The position numbers and the translations under genes were made by a program. Source: Streptococcus sp. 263_SSPC (GTDB lineage Bacteria > Bacillota > Bacilli > Lactobacillales > Aerococcaceae). From it: DNA of 64,000 bases. Positions 9,518 through 20,826 of this stretch are shown here, one piece after another; the stretch's first letter is position 1; every line of letters begins with the position of its first letter. The notes below the pieces were generated by a model. That model saw only the letters and a program-made list of their open reading frames with translations. It was not told the origin of the DNA and ran no database searches. The stretch covers positions 1 to 64,000 of the forward strand of contig NZ_JVNU01000049.1 in NCBI RefSeq assembly GCF_001071995.1, read 5' to 3'.

Positions 9518-10641
9518 AGCTGACTAATTTACAATTACAAAACTTTCGTAATTATGAATCTGTCCAACTAGAGTTTACAGACGGTGTGCATGTTTTTATT
9601 GGTGAAAATGCACAAGGGAAAACCAACCTGATGGAGTCGATTTACGCCTTGGCGATGACAAAGAGCCACCGTACGACAAACGACAAAGAACTGATTGGAT
9701 GGAATAAAGAGTTTGCGACGATTAAAGGGACCGTTGAAAAAACAACGACAAAGACGAATTTAGAATTGCAATTTTCTAAAAAAGGAAAAATCGCGAAAGT
9801 GAATTATTTGGAGCAAAAACGACTCAGTTCCTACCTTGGAAATTTGAATGTCATTCTATTTGCCCCAGAGAACCTCACGCTTGTTAAAGGGTCTCCGCAA
9901 AACAGACGTAAATTCGTGGATATGGAACTTGGACAAATGAGTTCCCTCTACCTCTATGATTTAGTGGAATATAATCGCGTCTTAAAACAGCGCAATACGT
10001 ATTTTAAGCAGCTAGCCATTAAGAAAAAGCAGCCGGACGAATACTTAGATGTTTTAAGCGAGATGTTAAGCGAGTTAGCTAGTAAAATCGTCTTTCATCG
10101 TCTCGATTTTATGAAGCAATTGGAGGCTTTAGCCATTCCGATTCATGACCAGTTATCGCTTGGTCGTGAGAAATTCTCGGTGTCGTATCAAGCAACGATT
10201 CCCCTGGAGGATGGTTTAACACCTGAGCAAATGAAAGAAATTTATATGAATCAATTCAAGAAAAATCAAACTCGTGAGGCGGATCAAGCCACAACGCTGA
10301 TTGGACCGCACCGTGACGATTTGATTTTTTATTTGAATGAGGTTCCGGTTCAAACGTACGGTTCGCAAGGACAGCAACGTTCGACCGTTCTGAGTTTGAA
10401 GCTTGCGGAAATCGAATTGATGAAATTATCGACAGGCGAGTATCCTCTTCTACTATTAGATGACGTTCTTTCCGAACTCGATGATGATAGACAAACTCAT
10501 CTGATTAAGGCCATCGAAAATAAGGTGCAAACCTTTATTACGACAACGAGCCTGGATGGGATTAAGCAACAATTTATTAATGAACCAGTCGTAATACCGA
10601 TTGAAAAAGGAACTATTTTAAAAACGGAGAGTGAGAATTAG
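9514..10641 (+). CDS. recF: DNA replication and repair protein RecF
   Basis: RecF is an SMC-like ATPase that helps load RecA on gapped DNA together with RecO and RecR. The 375-residue protein has Walker A GENAQGKTNLMESIYALA at about 30-47, the ABC-type signature YGSQGQQRS at about 286-294, and Walker B with LLLLDDVLSELD at about 311-322. The ATG overlaps the yaaA stop, and gyrB follows after 3 bp, so it is in the middle of the origin operon. Confidence 0.98.
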   Translation: MKLTNLQLQNFRNYESVQLEFTDGVHVFIGENAQGKTNLMESIYALAMTKSHRTTNDKELIGWNKEFATIKGTVEKTTTKTNLELQFSKKGKIAKVNYLEQKRLSSYLGNLNVILFAPENLTLVKGSPQNRRKFVDMELGQMSSLYLYDLVEYNRVLKQRNTYFKQLAIKKKQPDEYLDVLSEMLSELASKIVFHRLDFMKQLEALAIPIHDQLSLGREKFSVSYQATIPLEDGLTPEQMKEIYMNQFKKNQTREADQATTLIGPHRDDLIFYLNEVPVQTYGSQGQQRSTVLSLKLAEIELMKLSTGEYPLLLLDDVLSELDDDRQTHLIKAIENKVQTFITTTSLDGIKQQFINEPVVIPIEKGTILKTESEN

Positions 10642-12582
<1,941 letters not shown>

Positions 12583-12627
12583 TTTAGTAAATGAATTTGA
12601 AGAGAAGAATAGAAAAGGAGACGAATT

Positions 12628-15213
12628 ATGTCTGAAGAAGTGAAACACTTTGAAGAAACTTTTGAATCAACTGATTTAGTGCATACCATGCGTAAATCAT
12701 TTCTAGAGTATTCGATGAGTGTTATTGTATCGCGTGCCCTACCAGATGTACGCGATGGATTAAAACCAGTACACCGTCGTATTTTATATGGAATGAGTGA
12801 ACTTGGAGTGACACCGGACAAACCGCATAAAAAATCTGCGCGTATTGTCGGGGACGTAATGGGTAAATATCACCCACACGGTGACTCTGCAATTTACGAT
12901 GCCATGGTTCGTATGGCACAAGATTTCTCATACCGTTACCCATTAATTGATGGACACGGTAACTTCGGTTCTGTCGATGGAGACGGCGCCGCTGCGATGC
13001 GTTATACAGAGGCTCGTATGAGTAAAATTGCTCTTGAAATGCTTCGCGATATTAACAAAGATACGATTAATTTCCGTGATAACTACGATTCAACAGAACG
13101 TGAACCGGAAGTTTTACCAGCACGTATTCCAAACTTATTAGTCAACGGTGCAACAGGGATTGCCGTAGGGATGGCAACAAACATTCCACCACATAACTTG
13201 GCGGAAGTCATTTCTGCTCTTCACTTATTAATGAAGAACCCTGATGTCACAACTACTGAATTGATGGAAGCTCTCCCTGGACCTGACTTCCCAACTGGAG
13301 GACTTGTCTTAGGTAAATCTGGAATTCGTCGTGCGTACGAAACAGGACGCGGATCGATTACGGTTCGTGGACGCGTACAAATCGAAGAATTGAAAAACGG
13401 AAAAGAACGCATCATCATTACTGAATTACCATATATGGTAAATAAAGCGCGTTTAGTAGAACGTATCGCACAATTACACCACGAGAAGAAAATCGAAGGA
13501 ATTACTTACTTAAACGATGAATCTGACCGTGTCGGTATGCGTGTCGTCATCGAAGTACGTCGTGATGTTTCAGCATCCGTTGTATTAAATAATTTATACA
13601 AATTAACACCATTACAATCAAACTTCGGATTCAACATGCTTGCGATTGTAAATCAAGAGCCAAAAGTATTGAGCTTAAAAGAAATTTTACGCCACTACTT
13701 AGATCACCAAGAAGAAGTCGTTCGTCGTCGTAGCTTATTCGATAAGAAGAAAGCGGAAGACCGCGCTCATATTTTAGAAGGGTTACAAATCGCCTTAGAC
13801 CATATCGATGCGATTGTGGCCATCTTAAGAAGTTCAGCAAGTGGAGATATCGCTAAAGAACGCTTCATGAATGAATACGGCTTAAGCGATAAACAAGCAC
13901 AAGCGATTCTTGATATGCGTATGGTTCGTTTAACAGGATTAGAACGCGAGAAAATCGATGCAGAATACAACGAATTACAAGCTACAATTCAATATTTAGA
14001 AAAAGTATTAGCGAGCGAAGAACTTCGTTACGAAATCATCGAACAAGAGCTTCTTGAAATTCAACAACGTTTCGACAATCCTCGTCGTACAGAATTACTA
14101 GTCGGAGAAGCATTAAGCCTTGAAGATGAAGATTTAATCGAACAAGAAGATGTCGTGATTACATTAACGAAGAATGGATATATCAAACGTCTTGCTAACA
14201 CTGAATTCAAGGCACAACGCCGTGGAGGACGTGGGGTTCAAGGAATGAGCGTCCATGATGATGACTACGTGGAAAACATGATTTCATGTTCAACACACGA
14301 TTCACTCCTCTTCTTTACGAATACAGGGAAAGTGTACCAAGCAAAAGGGTATGAAATTCCTGAATATAGCCGTACAGCAAAAGGATTACCAGTTATCAAC
14401 TTATTAAACATTGATTCAGCTGAGAAAATTCAAGCGATTATCAGTGTTCCAGAATCAGATGAATCAGAACGTTACTTGTTCTTCACAACATTACGTGGAA
14501 CGGTAAAACGTGTTCGTCTATCAGAATTCAAGAATATCCGTACAAATGGTCTTCGTGCCATCCAATTACGCGAAGATGATGAATTGATCCGTGTAGTAGT
14601 CACAAGCGGAAATGATGGCATCATCCTCGGAACTTATCACGGTAACGCTGTAAGCTTCCATGAAGATAAAGTTCGTGCGATGGGTCGTACCGCTTCAGGT
14701 GTTCGTGGGGTTTCTCTACGTGAAGGCGACTATGTCATCGGAATGGATATTTTAACGCCAGACCGTGAAGTATTAGTAGTCAGCGAAAAAGGTTACGGAA
14801 AACGTACAGCTGCGAGCGAATACGCATTGAAAGGCCGTGGCGTGAAAGGGGTTCGTACACTTCGTATTACTGAGAAAAATGGACCACTTGTCTGCCTACG
14901 TACTGTAACTGGAGACGAAGACTTACTTATCATGACGAATAAAGGGGTTATCATTAGATTCCATGCCGAAGACGTGTCTCAAACAGGCCGTGGCGCACTT
15001 GGAGTTCGTATGATGCGTCTCGATCAAGATGCGATTGTAAGTTCATTAGCGATTGTAGACCGCGAAGACGAAACAGAAGAAGCTTCTGAAACGACTGAAT
15101 CTACGACTGAATCAGCAGCAACAGAAACACCAACTGCATCTCTTTCAGATGAAGCTATCAAAGGCAATATGAAAGACTTTGCGCAACAATTAGTCGACGA
15201 AGAAAATGAATAA
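12628..15213 (+). CDS. gyrA: DNA gyrase subunit A
   Basis: GyrA cuts and rejoins DNA through its catalytic tyrosine, seen in [12 protein letters not shown] at about residue 123. The quinolone region reads [17 protein letters not shown], with Ser and Asp at the positions matching E. coli 83 and 87, the usual quinolone-susceptible residues. A winged-helix/tower part and coiled coil follow, then the C-terminal beta-pinwheel with the GyrA box QRRGGRG (about residue 530). The 861-residue length is slightly above average because of an acidic Thr/Glu-rich tail after the pinwheel. The structured repeat at 15245-15428 follows and supplies its only terminator. Confidence 0.99.
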   Translation: MSEEVKHFEETFESTDLVHTMRKSFLEYSMSVIVSRALPDVRDGLKPVHRRILYGMSELGVTPDKPHKKSARIVGDVMGKYHPHGDSAIYDAMVRMAQDFSYRYPLIDGHGNFGSVDGDGAAAMRYTEARMSKIALEMLRDINKDTINFRDNYDSTEREPEVLPARIPNLLVNGATGIAVGMATNIPPHNLAEVISALHLLMKNPDVTTTELMEALPGPDFPTGGLVLGKSGIRRAYETGRGSITVRGRVQIEELKNGKERIIITELPYMVNKARLVERIAQLHHEKKIEGITYLNDESDRVGMRVVIEVRRDVSASVVLNNLYKLTPLQSNFGFNMLAIVNQEPKVLSLKEILRHYLDHQEEVVRRRSLFDKKKAEDRAHILEGLQIALDHIDAIVAILRSSASGDIAKERFMNEYGLSDKQAQAILDMRMVRLTGLEREKIDAEYNELQATIQYLEKVLASEELRYEIIEQELLEIQQRFDNPRRTELLVGEALSLEDEDLIEQEDVVITLTKNGYIKRLANTEFKAQRRGGRGVQGMSVHDDDYVENMISCSTHDSLLFFTNTGKVYQAKGYEIPEYSRTAKGLPVINLLNIDSAEKIQAIISVPESDESERYLFFTTLRGTVKRVRLSEFKNIRTNGLRAIQLREDDELIRVVVTSGNDGIILGTYHGNAVSFHEDKVRAMGRTASGVRGVSLREGDYVIGMDILTPDREVLVVSEKGYGKRTAASEYALKGRGVKGVRTLRITEKNGPLVCLRTVTGDEDLLIMTNKGVIIRFHAEDVSQTGRGALGVRMMRLDQDAIVSSLAIVDREDETEEASETTESTTESAATETPTASLSDEAIKGNMKDFAQQLVDEENE

Positions 15214-15244
15214 TCAGTAAGAGACTGAATCACTCTATAAAATC

Positions 15245-15428
15245 GATTACTACGAATCCTTACGGATATCTTCATAATAGTGATAATAGGGCACCGGTTC
15301 GAGCCGAAGTCTCTCGCCTTTAAAGCCTCAAAGCTGGAGTAAGGAATAAATTCCTAACTCCAGCTTTTTCGTATTTAATGCTATCCCCTATTATCACTAT
15401 TATAGAATCCGTAAGATTCTTCGTAATC
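15245..15428 (+). repeat. Structured nested-palindrome element, copy 1
   Basis: The 184-bp core begins GATTAC and ends GTAATC. Three layers of pairing are seen. The outer arms (15245-15267 and 15407-15428) include TTACGGAT with its complement. The middle arms (AATAGTGATAATAGGG and its complement, about 15276-15291 and 15387-15402) follow. A central hairpin lies at 15331-15366. Between the left middle arm and the central hairpin is an unpaired conserved stretch (GCACCGG, CGAGCC and TCTCTCGCC, 15291-15318). Weaker pairing (GACTGAAT/ATTCAGT, CACTC/GAGTG) extends outward to about 15222 and 15455. A second copy with the same fold is at 44880-45062. It could be a MITE or BOX-type repeat, or a structured RNA. 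Confidence 0.8.
15331..15370 (+). terminator. Terminator hairpin inside repeat copy 1, serving gyrA
   Basis: AAGCTGGAGT (15331-15340) pairs with ACTCCAGCTT (15357-15366), with an inner AGGAAT/ATTCCT pairing and a T-run from 15365. It is the only terminator-like hairpin after gyrA. Confidence 0.75.
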
Positions 15429-15604
15429 TTAATGAGTGCTTTTACTATTCAGTTTCTAATTATTACGCTTTAAAAAAAGAAATACACCTAAAATGTTAGA
15501 TAGAGTTTTTAGCAAAAAAATCCTATTTTTACGCAAAAAAGTACTATTTTTTAGTATTATTAGCTGTATAATAAGGGTGAAATAATCCATAAGGAGGAAT
15601 AAAT

Positions 15605-16348
15605 ATGATTGAATTTCGTAATGTATCAAAAGTATATGATCAAACCGTCGCTTTAGATGGACTCAACTTAACGATTGAAAGTGGAAAAATTATTGGATTA
15701 ATCGGACATAACGGGGCTGGTAAATCAACTACCATCAAATCGCTCGTGAGCGTTATCCATCCAACTAGCGGAGAAATTATTGTGGACGGACAAGAATTGT
15801 CATCCAATCGACTAGCTATTAAAGAAAAAATTGGCTATGTAGCTGATAGTCCAGACCTATTCTTACGCTTAACAGCTAATGAATTCTGGGAATTAGTCGC
15901 TTCTTCTTATGGTATGACATTAGACGAAGTAGAAAGTCGCCTTGCTTATTTACTAGAATTATTTGATTTTGAAGGACATCGCTATGAAGTCATTGATTCG
16001 TTCTCACACGGGATGCGTCAAAAAGTATTCGTCATCGGCGCGCTTTTATCAGACCCTGAAATTTGGGTACTCGATGAACCAATGACAGGTCTTGACCCAC
16101 AAGCTTCTTATGACTTGAAGAAATTAATGCGTGAACATGCTGATAAAGGCAATACCGTTCTCTTCTCGACACACGTTTTAGAAGTGGCAGAACAACTCTG
16201 CGATAAGATTGCAATTTTGAAAAAAGGAAAACTACTCTTCTACGGTACGATTCAAGAGTTGAAAGGCCAACAACCAGATAGCACGCTTGAAGAAATCTAC
16301 TTATCACTAGCCGGTAGACAAGAAGGAGTGGATTCACATGCGGTTTAA
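15605..16348 (+). CDS. ABC transporter ATP-binding protein
   Basis: A 247-residue ABC ATPase with Walker A GHNGAGKSTTIK (about 36-47), signature FSHGMRQKV (about 136), Walker B with WVLDEPMTGLDP (about 155-166) and a switch His in FSTH. It is of the CcmA/Bcr type that pairs with ABC-2 membrane subunits. A TATAAT at 15567-15572 and an AAGGAGG site precede it. The permease gene starts 11 bp before its stop, so the two form one exporter. The substrate is not evident; drug, peptide or lipid export are all possible. Confidence 0.9.
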   Translation: MIEFRNVSKVYDQTVALDGLNLTIESGKIIGLIGHNGAGKSTTIKSLVSVIHPTSGEIIVDGQELSSNRLAIKEKIGYVADSPDLFLRLTANEFWELVASSYGMTLDEVESRLAYLLELFDFEGHRYEVIDSFSHGMRQKVFVIGALLSDPEIWVLDEPMTGLDPQASYDLKKLMREHADKGNTVLFSTHVLEVAEQLCDKIAILKKGKLLFYGTIQELKGQQPDSTLEEIYLSLAGRQEGVDSHAV

Positions 16349-17981
16349 TCGAATTCTTACGCTGGTGAAGACCAATTTAATTTTTGCGACGCAACCGGCA
16401 CAATTACAAAATTATCGAAAGAAACAAGCGAAAAATCCATCGAAACCCGTGAATGTGGCTATGAAAACATTGACGCAACAATTGCTATTTGTGGTGATGT
16501 TTGGAGCTTTATTTGGAATTCCAGGAGCGATGTTAGGACGTTCATACCCTCCACTTCAATTTGGAACGACGGTTTTCTTATTCTTGATGATTTTAATTTC
16601 GCAAGCATTGCCAGCTATTTACAATGTCTTTTATGAAAGTAAAGACTTCGAATCGTATTTACCTTATGCCTTTACGGAATTAGAGGTTGTACTTGGGAAG
16701 AGCCTTTCGATTGTAGTGGCTACATTGCAAGGATTACTTCCAATCGTGATGTTATTTGGAATCCACGTGTATTTTTCAGGAGGCTTCATCCTTCTCACGA
16801 TTCCGATTGCCTTATTAGGGGCGCTTATTCTTAGTGCGATTGTTTACTTATTGATGTTTCTACTCTGCTTCTTCCTCGCGAAGATTCCACTGTTTAGAAA
16901 ATATCAATCCGTAATTGCGAATATTTTAGTTTTCGTGATTTCTCTTGGGGCCATTATTGGTTATCAATTCATGGCGTCAAAATCGATGGTGAATACTGTA
17001 TTAACAGGAAAAATGCCAGCTTTCATTCAACCAGTACTCGCCTTCTATAATGCGATTTTAGATCCATTCGATATGAGTGTTTATCCGATGATTGGATTCG
17101 TGATTTTAGTATTTGTGGCGATTTTACTACTCGTGAAGTTCATTGTCTTGCCAAACTTCTACCAAGCCGTTTCGCAAACATCGTCTTCGAAAGTAAAAAT
17201 CGAACGTGTGAAACAAATGGAGTTAGATGGCAGCAAGCTTTCAACGAAATTCGTGATTCGCTATACGCTTCGTCAATTAATGGAAGGTTCGGTATTAACG
17301 CAAACGATTATTAGTGCGGGAATATTACCATATCTCCTCTTAATTCCAGCAGTTTTAAATTTTCCGGGTGGTCCGACAGGATTTAGTTTTATGAACCTCC
17401 TAAACCTAAACACCTTCTTACCATTTGCGATGCTTATTACCTTCATTGCATTCTTTAATACTGGAGGAAACAACTTATCAGCGGTCGGAATTTCACTCGA
17501 GAGAGAAAACTATTATTATCTAAAAGTTCTTCCATTCGATATGCACCAGTTTTTAGAACGTAAATTCTGGATTCTCTTTGCGATTCAATCTATCATTCCA
17601 GTCATTCTTATGACGGTTATTTGTACGGTGCTTCGCTTACCGATTTATATGACCTTGGGCATCATTCTCTCATGGGGAATTATCAGTCTAGGGCTTAGCC
17701 GTTGGGGATACGCGAGAGACTTGAAGCTGTTTACCCCAACGTGGACGAATGTCATCGAACTCTTAAACCGTATGCGTAGCGGATTTAAGTCAGTGATTTT
17801 TGTCGTGGTTCTCTTCGGATTTATCTTCGGAGCCATTTATTTATTAATACATTTACCGGAATGGAATCGTACCTTCGTTTGGTTCATTACGATTGCGTAC
17901 GTTATCGTGATTCTCGGTTTATCGATTTTTGCAACATTCTACTATAAGAAAAAATTACATGAATTAGTCGATTCTGAATAA
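16338..17981 (+). CDS. ABC transporter membrane protein (ABC-2 type exporter)
   Basis: This 547-residue protein is strongly hydrophobic, with about twelve membrane segments in two blocks (about 50-275 and 320-540) separated by a polar loop near 275-310, KVKIERVKQMELDGSKLS. It overlaps the ATPase gene by 11 bp and is the transmembrane half of that exporter. The large size suggests a fused, two-bundle permease. I do not recognise a substrate-specific family. A terminator at 17989-18018 ends this two-gene unit. Confidence 0.85.
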   Translation: MRFNRILTLVKTNLIFATQPAQLQNYRKKQAKNPSKPVNVAMKTLTQQLLFVVMFGALFGIPGAMLGRSYPPLQFGTTVFLFLMILISQALPAIYNVFYESKDFESYLPYAFTELEVVLGKSLSIVVATLQGLLPIVMLFGIHVYFSGGFILLTIPIALLGALILSAIVYLLMFLLCFFLAKIPLFRKYQSVIANILVFVISLGAIIGYQFMASKSMVNTVLTGKMPAFIQPVLAFYNAILDPFDMSVYPMIGFVILVFVAILLLVKFIVLPNFYQAVSQTSSSKVKIERVKQMELDGSKLSTKFVIRYTLRQLMEGSVLTQTIISAGILPYLLLIPAVLNFPGGPTGFSFMNLLNLNTFLPFAMLITFIAFFNTGGNNLSAVGISLERENYYYLKVLPFDMHQFLERKFWILFAIQSIIPVILMTVICTVLRLPIYMTLGIILSWGIISLGLSRWGYARDLKLFTPTWTNVIELLNRMRSGFKSVIFVVVLFGFIFGAIYLLIHLPEWNRTFVWFITIAYVIVILGLSIFATFYYKKKLHELVDSE

Positions 17982-17988
17982 TGATGTA

Positions 17989-18018
17989 AGACTTAGAGCT
18001 TGTCTCTAAGTCTTTTTT
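17989..18018 (+). terminator. Terminator of the ABC exporter unit
   Basis: AGACTTAGAG (17989-17998) and CTCTAAGTCT (18004-18013) form a 10-bp stem followed by a T-run. Confidence 0.9.
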
Positions 18019-18097
18019 ATAACCTGTTCCATAGGTCTTTTACAGTATATAACCAATAGTTATAACAATCGATAGAAAAACGGTATAAGAAAACCTA

Positions 18098-18126
18098 TTG
18101 CTATGCGGTTTGTTCTCTGTTATCCT
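18098..18126 (+). promoter_or_regulatory. Promoter of the T-box operon
   Basis: TTGCTA (18098-18103), 17 bp, TATCCT (18121-18126). The predicted transcript start near 18133 agrees with the beginning of the T-box leader. Confidence 0.65.
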
Positions 18127-18132
18127 AAGAAC

Positions 18133-18406
18133 ATGTTAATCAGACATCACAAAGAACAGGTGAGTAGAAAATAAGATTTGCTAAGAGAGTCTCGGTTGGT
18201 GGGAAGAGATGAAATTGAGTTTTTGAAGATGGCCTCGGAGTGATTTTACGTCGAATCATTAGACGTAAATGGGTAGCCCATTATAGCTGTAGAGTATAAC
18301 ACCCAGTGTGCGTACTCGGTAAGGTAGGATTCGTGAGGATTCTACAAAACAAGGTGGTAACACGAAAATTTCGTCCTTGCAGTAGCGATACTGTGAGGAT
18401 TTTTTA
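18133..18406 (+). promoter_or_regulatory. T-box leader, probably methionine-specific
   Basis: The leader shows stem I elements (AAGAGAGTCTCGGTTGGTGG from about 18182), with GAAGATGGCC on the 3' side of stem I placing ATG (Met) at the specifier position. The T-box sequence AAGGTGGTAACACG (18351-18364) and the antiterminator partner CGTCCTT (18372-18378) follow. A terminator is formed by TCCTTGCAGTA and TACTGTGAGGA (18374-18400) with a T-run. Uncharged tRNA-Met would pair with the specifier and the T-box bulge and allow read-through into the methionine synthase-like genes. The specifier assignment comes from position and from the downstream genes. Confidence 0.9.
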
Positions 18407-18425
18407 TTTATAGGAGGAATGACAA

Positions 18426-19562
18426 ATGTCAAAATTACAAGCACCATTTAGAGTAGATCACGTAGGAAGTTTCTTACGTCCAAAAGAATTAGTAGAAGCA
18501 AAAGAAAAATTTGCAAAAGGTGAAATTACACGCGAGGAATTAACAGCCGTCGAAGATAAAGCCATCGAAAAGTTAGTCGAACAACAAAAGAAAGCTGGAT
18601 TAAAAGGATTCACTGACGGCGAATTCCGTCGCCAATACTGGCATTTAGATTTCTTCTGGGGATTGAACGGAGTAGAACACACTCAAGCAAAAATTGGATA
18701 CCAATTCCACGATGAAATTACAAAACCTGACTCAGCAGATGTCGTTGGAAAAATCACTGGTGAAAATCACCCATTCGTAGAACACTTCAAATTCTTAAAA
18801 CAATTCGAAGACGAAGATTTCATCGTAAAACAAACAATCCCTGCTCCAGCGCAATTCTACTTCGAATTGATTCGTGACGCAGAGCATATTGAGCAAACTT
18901 TCTCAGTATACCCTTCAAAAGAAGAACTCTTTAAAGATATCATTGCTGCTTACAGACAAGTGATTAAAGAATTATATGATGCAGGTTGCCGTCTCTTACA
19001 AATCGATGACTGTACATGGGGTGTAATCGTAGATGATAACTTCTTAAACATCATTTCAAAAGAAAGTCATTTAACACCTGAAGAGTTAAGAAGAGAACAC
19101 AAACGTGAATTCTTAGAATTAAACAACGGAATTCTAGAAGATTTACCAGAAGATTTAACAGTGAACACTCACGTATGCCGTGGTAACTTCCACTCAACAT
19201 GGGCAAGTTCAGGTGGTTACGATTCAGTAAGCGACGCGTTATTCGAAGGTGAAAACGTACATGCGTACTACTTAGAATACGATACAGACCGCGCAGGAGA
19301 CTTCAAGCCACTAGCAAAAGTAAACAATGGTAAGAAAGTCGTTCTTGGACTTTTAACTTCTAAATCAGGAAAATTAGAAGACAAAGATGAAGTGATTGCT
19401 CGTATTAAAGAAGCAAGTCAATATGTTCCACTAGAAGACTTATACTTAAGTACACAATGTGGATTTGCATCAACAGAAGAAGGAAATATTTTAACAGAAG
19501 AAGATCAATGGAAGAAAATTGCCTTAATTAGCGAAATCGCTCGTGAGGTATGGGGAGAATAA
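18426..19562 (+). CDS. Core-type cobalamin-independent methionine synthase family protein (YxjG/YxjH-like), copy 1
   Basis: The 378-residue protein matches the C-terminal catalytic half of MetE and lacks the N-terminal half. The zinc ligands are visible as His and Cys in NTHVCRGNFHSTW, Glu in YYLEYDTDRAGDF and Cys in STQCGFAST. Proteins of this kind transfer a methyl group to a thiol, homocysteine being the expected acceptor; the methyl donor of the YxjG/YxjH group is less certain. It is the first gene after the Met T-box, and its start has a GGAGG site. Two paralogues follow, so at least one may have a different substrate. Confidence 0.88.
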   Translation: MSKLQAPFRVDHVGSFLRPKELVEAKEKFAKGEITREELTAVEDKAIEKLVEQQKKAGLKGFTDGEFRRQYWHLDFFWGLNGVEHTQAKIGYQFHDEITKPDSADVVGKITGENHPFVEHFKFLKQFEDEDFIVKQTIPAPAQFYFELIRDAEHIEQTFSVYPSKEELFKDIIAAYRQVIKELYDAGCRLLQIDDCTWGVIVDDNFLNIISKESHLTPEELRREHKREFLELNNGILEDLPEDLTVNTHVCRGNFHSTWASSGGYDSVSDALFEGENVHAYYLEYDTDRAGDFKPLAKVNNGKKVVLGLLTSKSGKLEDKDEVIARIKEASQYVPLEDLYLSTQCGFASTEEGNILTEEDQWKKIALISEIAREVWGE

Positions 19563-19608
19563 TCATCCCGCAAGAAGAAATTCGAAGATAGATTGGAGAA
19601 ATAAATTT

Positions 19609-20739
19609 ATGACAACACATGCACCATTTAGAGTAGACCACGTAGGAAGTTTCTTACGTCCGAAAGACTTAGTAGAAGCACGCGCAAAATTTGCAAACGG
19701 CGAAATCACACGCGAAGAATTAACAGCTGTAGAAGATAAAGAAATCCGCGAACTTGTTAAAAAACAAATCGCTGCTGGATTAAAAGGCGTTACAGACGGA
19801 GAATTCCGCCGCGCTTATTGGCACCTTGACTTCTTCTGGGGATTCAATGGTGTGGAACATACAGTTGGTGAACATGGTTATAAATTTAATGGTATCGAAA
19901 CAAAAGCCGATACTGCAACATTAACAGCTCCAATCGATGGTCATAGCCATCCATTCGTAGAACATTTCAAATTCTTACGTGACTTGGTGAAAGACGAAGA
20001 TGTGATTGTGAAATTCACAATCCCTTCTCCATCACAATTCTATTTCGAATTAATTCGTACACCTGAACACATTGCAGCGTGGAAAACAGTTTATCCAACT
20101 GAAAAAGAGCTTTTCGAAGCGATTAAAAACGCATATGTGGATGTCATTACAGACTTATACAACGAAGGACTTCGCACAATTCAATTTGACGACTGTACAT
20201 GGGGCGCTTTAGCAGATGATGGTTTTTCAAAACGTTTCAACGACAGCCGTCCATTAGAAGAAGTTCGTCGTGACTTTGCAGGTCGTGCATTACAATTGAA
20301 CAACTCAGTGATTGATGCATTACCAAAAGACTTAGCAGTGAATACACACGTTTGCCGCGGAAACTTCCACTCTACTTGGATTTCTCAAGGAGGATACGAA
20401 AAAGTAGAAGATGAATTATTAGCAGGCGAACACGTAAATGCGTACTACTTAGAATACGATACAGACCGTGCTGGCGACTTCAAGCCTCTTGCAAAAGTTG
20501 GTAACGAGAAGAAAGTTGTTCTTGGTCTATTAACTTCAAAATTTGCAGACCTAGAAGACAAAGATGAAGTCATCGCTCGTATTAAAGAAGCAAGCCAATA
20601 TGTGCCACTTGAAAACTTATACTTAAGTACTCAATGTGGATTTGCTTCAACAGAAGAAGGAAACGTGATTAAAGAAGAAAATCAATGGAAGAAAATTGCA
20701 TTGATTTCAGAAATCGCCCGTGAGGTTTGGGGAGAATAA
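19609..20739 (+). CDS. Core-type methionine synthase family protein (YxjG/YxjH-like), copy 2
   Basis: The start is the ATG at 19609 (MTTHAPFRVDHVGSFLRP), which aligns with the start of copy 1; the longer reading frame upstream is not conserved. The 376 residues keep all zinc ligands (NTHVCRGNFHSTW, YYLEYDTDRAGDF, STQCGFAST). It is very close to copy 1, including long near-identical DNA at the 3' ends, which points to recent tandem duplication or gene conversion. The gap from copy 1 is 46 bp. The same T-box should control it. Confidence 0.88.
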   Translation: MTTHAPFRVDHVGSFLRPKDLVEARAKFANGEITREELTAVEDKEIRELVKKQIAAGLKGVTDGEFRRAYWHLDFFWGFNGVEHTVGEHGYKFNGIETKADTATLTAPIDGHSHPFVEHFKFLRDLVKDEDVIVKFTIPSPSQFYFELIRTPEHIAAWKTVYPTEKELFEAIKNAYVDVITDLYNEGLRTIQFDDCTWGALADDGFSKRFNDSRPLEEVRRDFAGRALQLNNSVIDALPKDLAVNTHVCRGNFHSTWISQGGYEKVEDELLAGEHVNAYYLEYDTDRAGDFKPLAKVGNEKKVVLGLLTSKFADLEDKDEVIARIKEASQYVPLENLYLSTQCGFASTEEGNVIKEENQWKKIALISEIAREVWGE

Positions 20740-20763
20740 GCCTCACACTAAAAAATAAATCAA

Positions 20764-20800
20764 AAGGCTGTGGGGAGAATGACTATTGAACCACAGCCTT
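20764..20800 (+). other. Intercistronic hairpin in the methionine operon
   Basis: AAGGCTGTGG (20764-20773) and CCACAGCCTT (20791-20800) form a perfect 10-bp stem with a 17-nt loop, not followed by T. It may be an RNA-processing or stabilising structure, or a weak attenuator, between copy 2 and the cyclase-family gene. Confidence 0.6.
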
Positions 20801-20826
20801 CCCCTATTCAGAAAGGAAGTGTCATT

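Noticed and set aside
15245-15428. Repeat copy 1 as a riboswitch or T-box
   Set aside because: It follows gyrA and ends 175 bp before the next gene, with that gene's own -10 in between; the core lacks the T-box GGTGG sequence or any riboswitch core I know, although it does contain a terminator hairpin.
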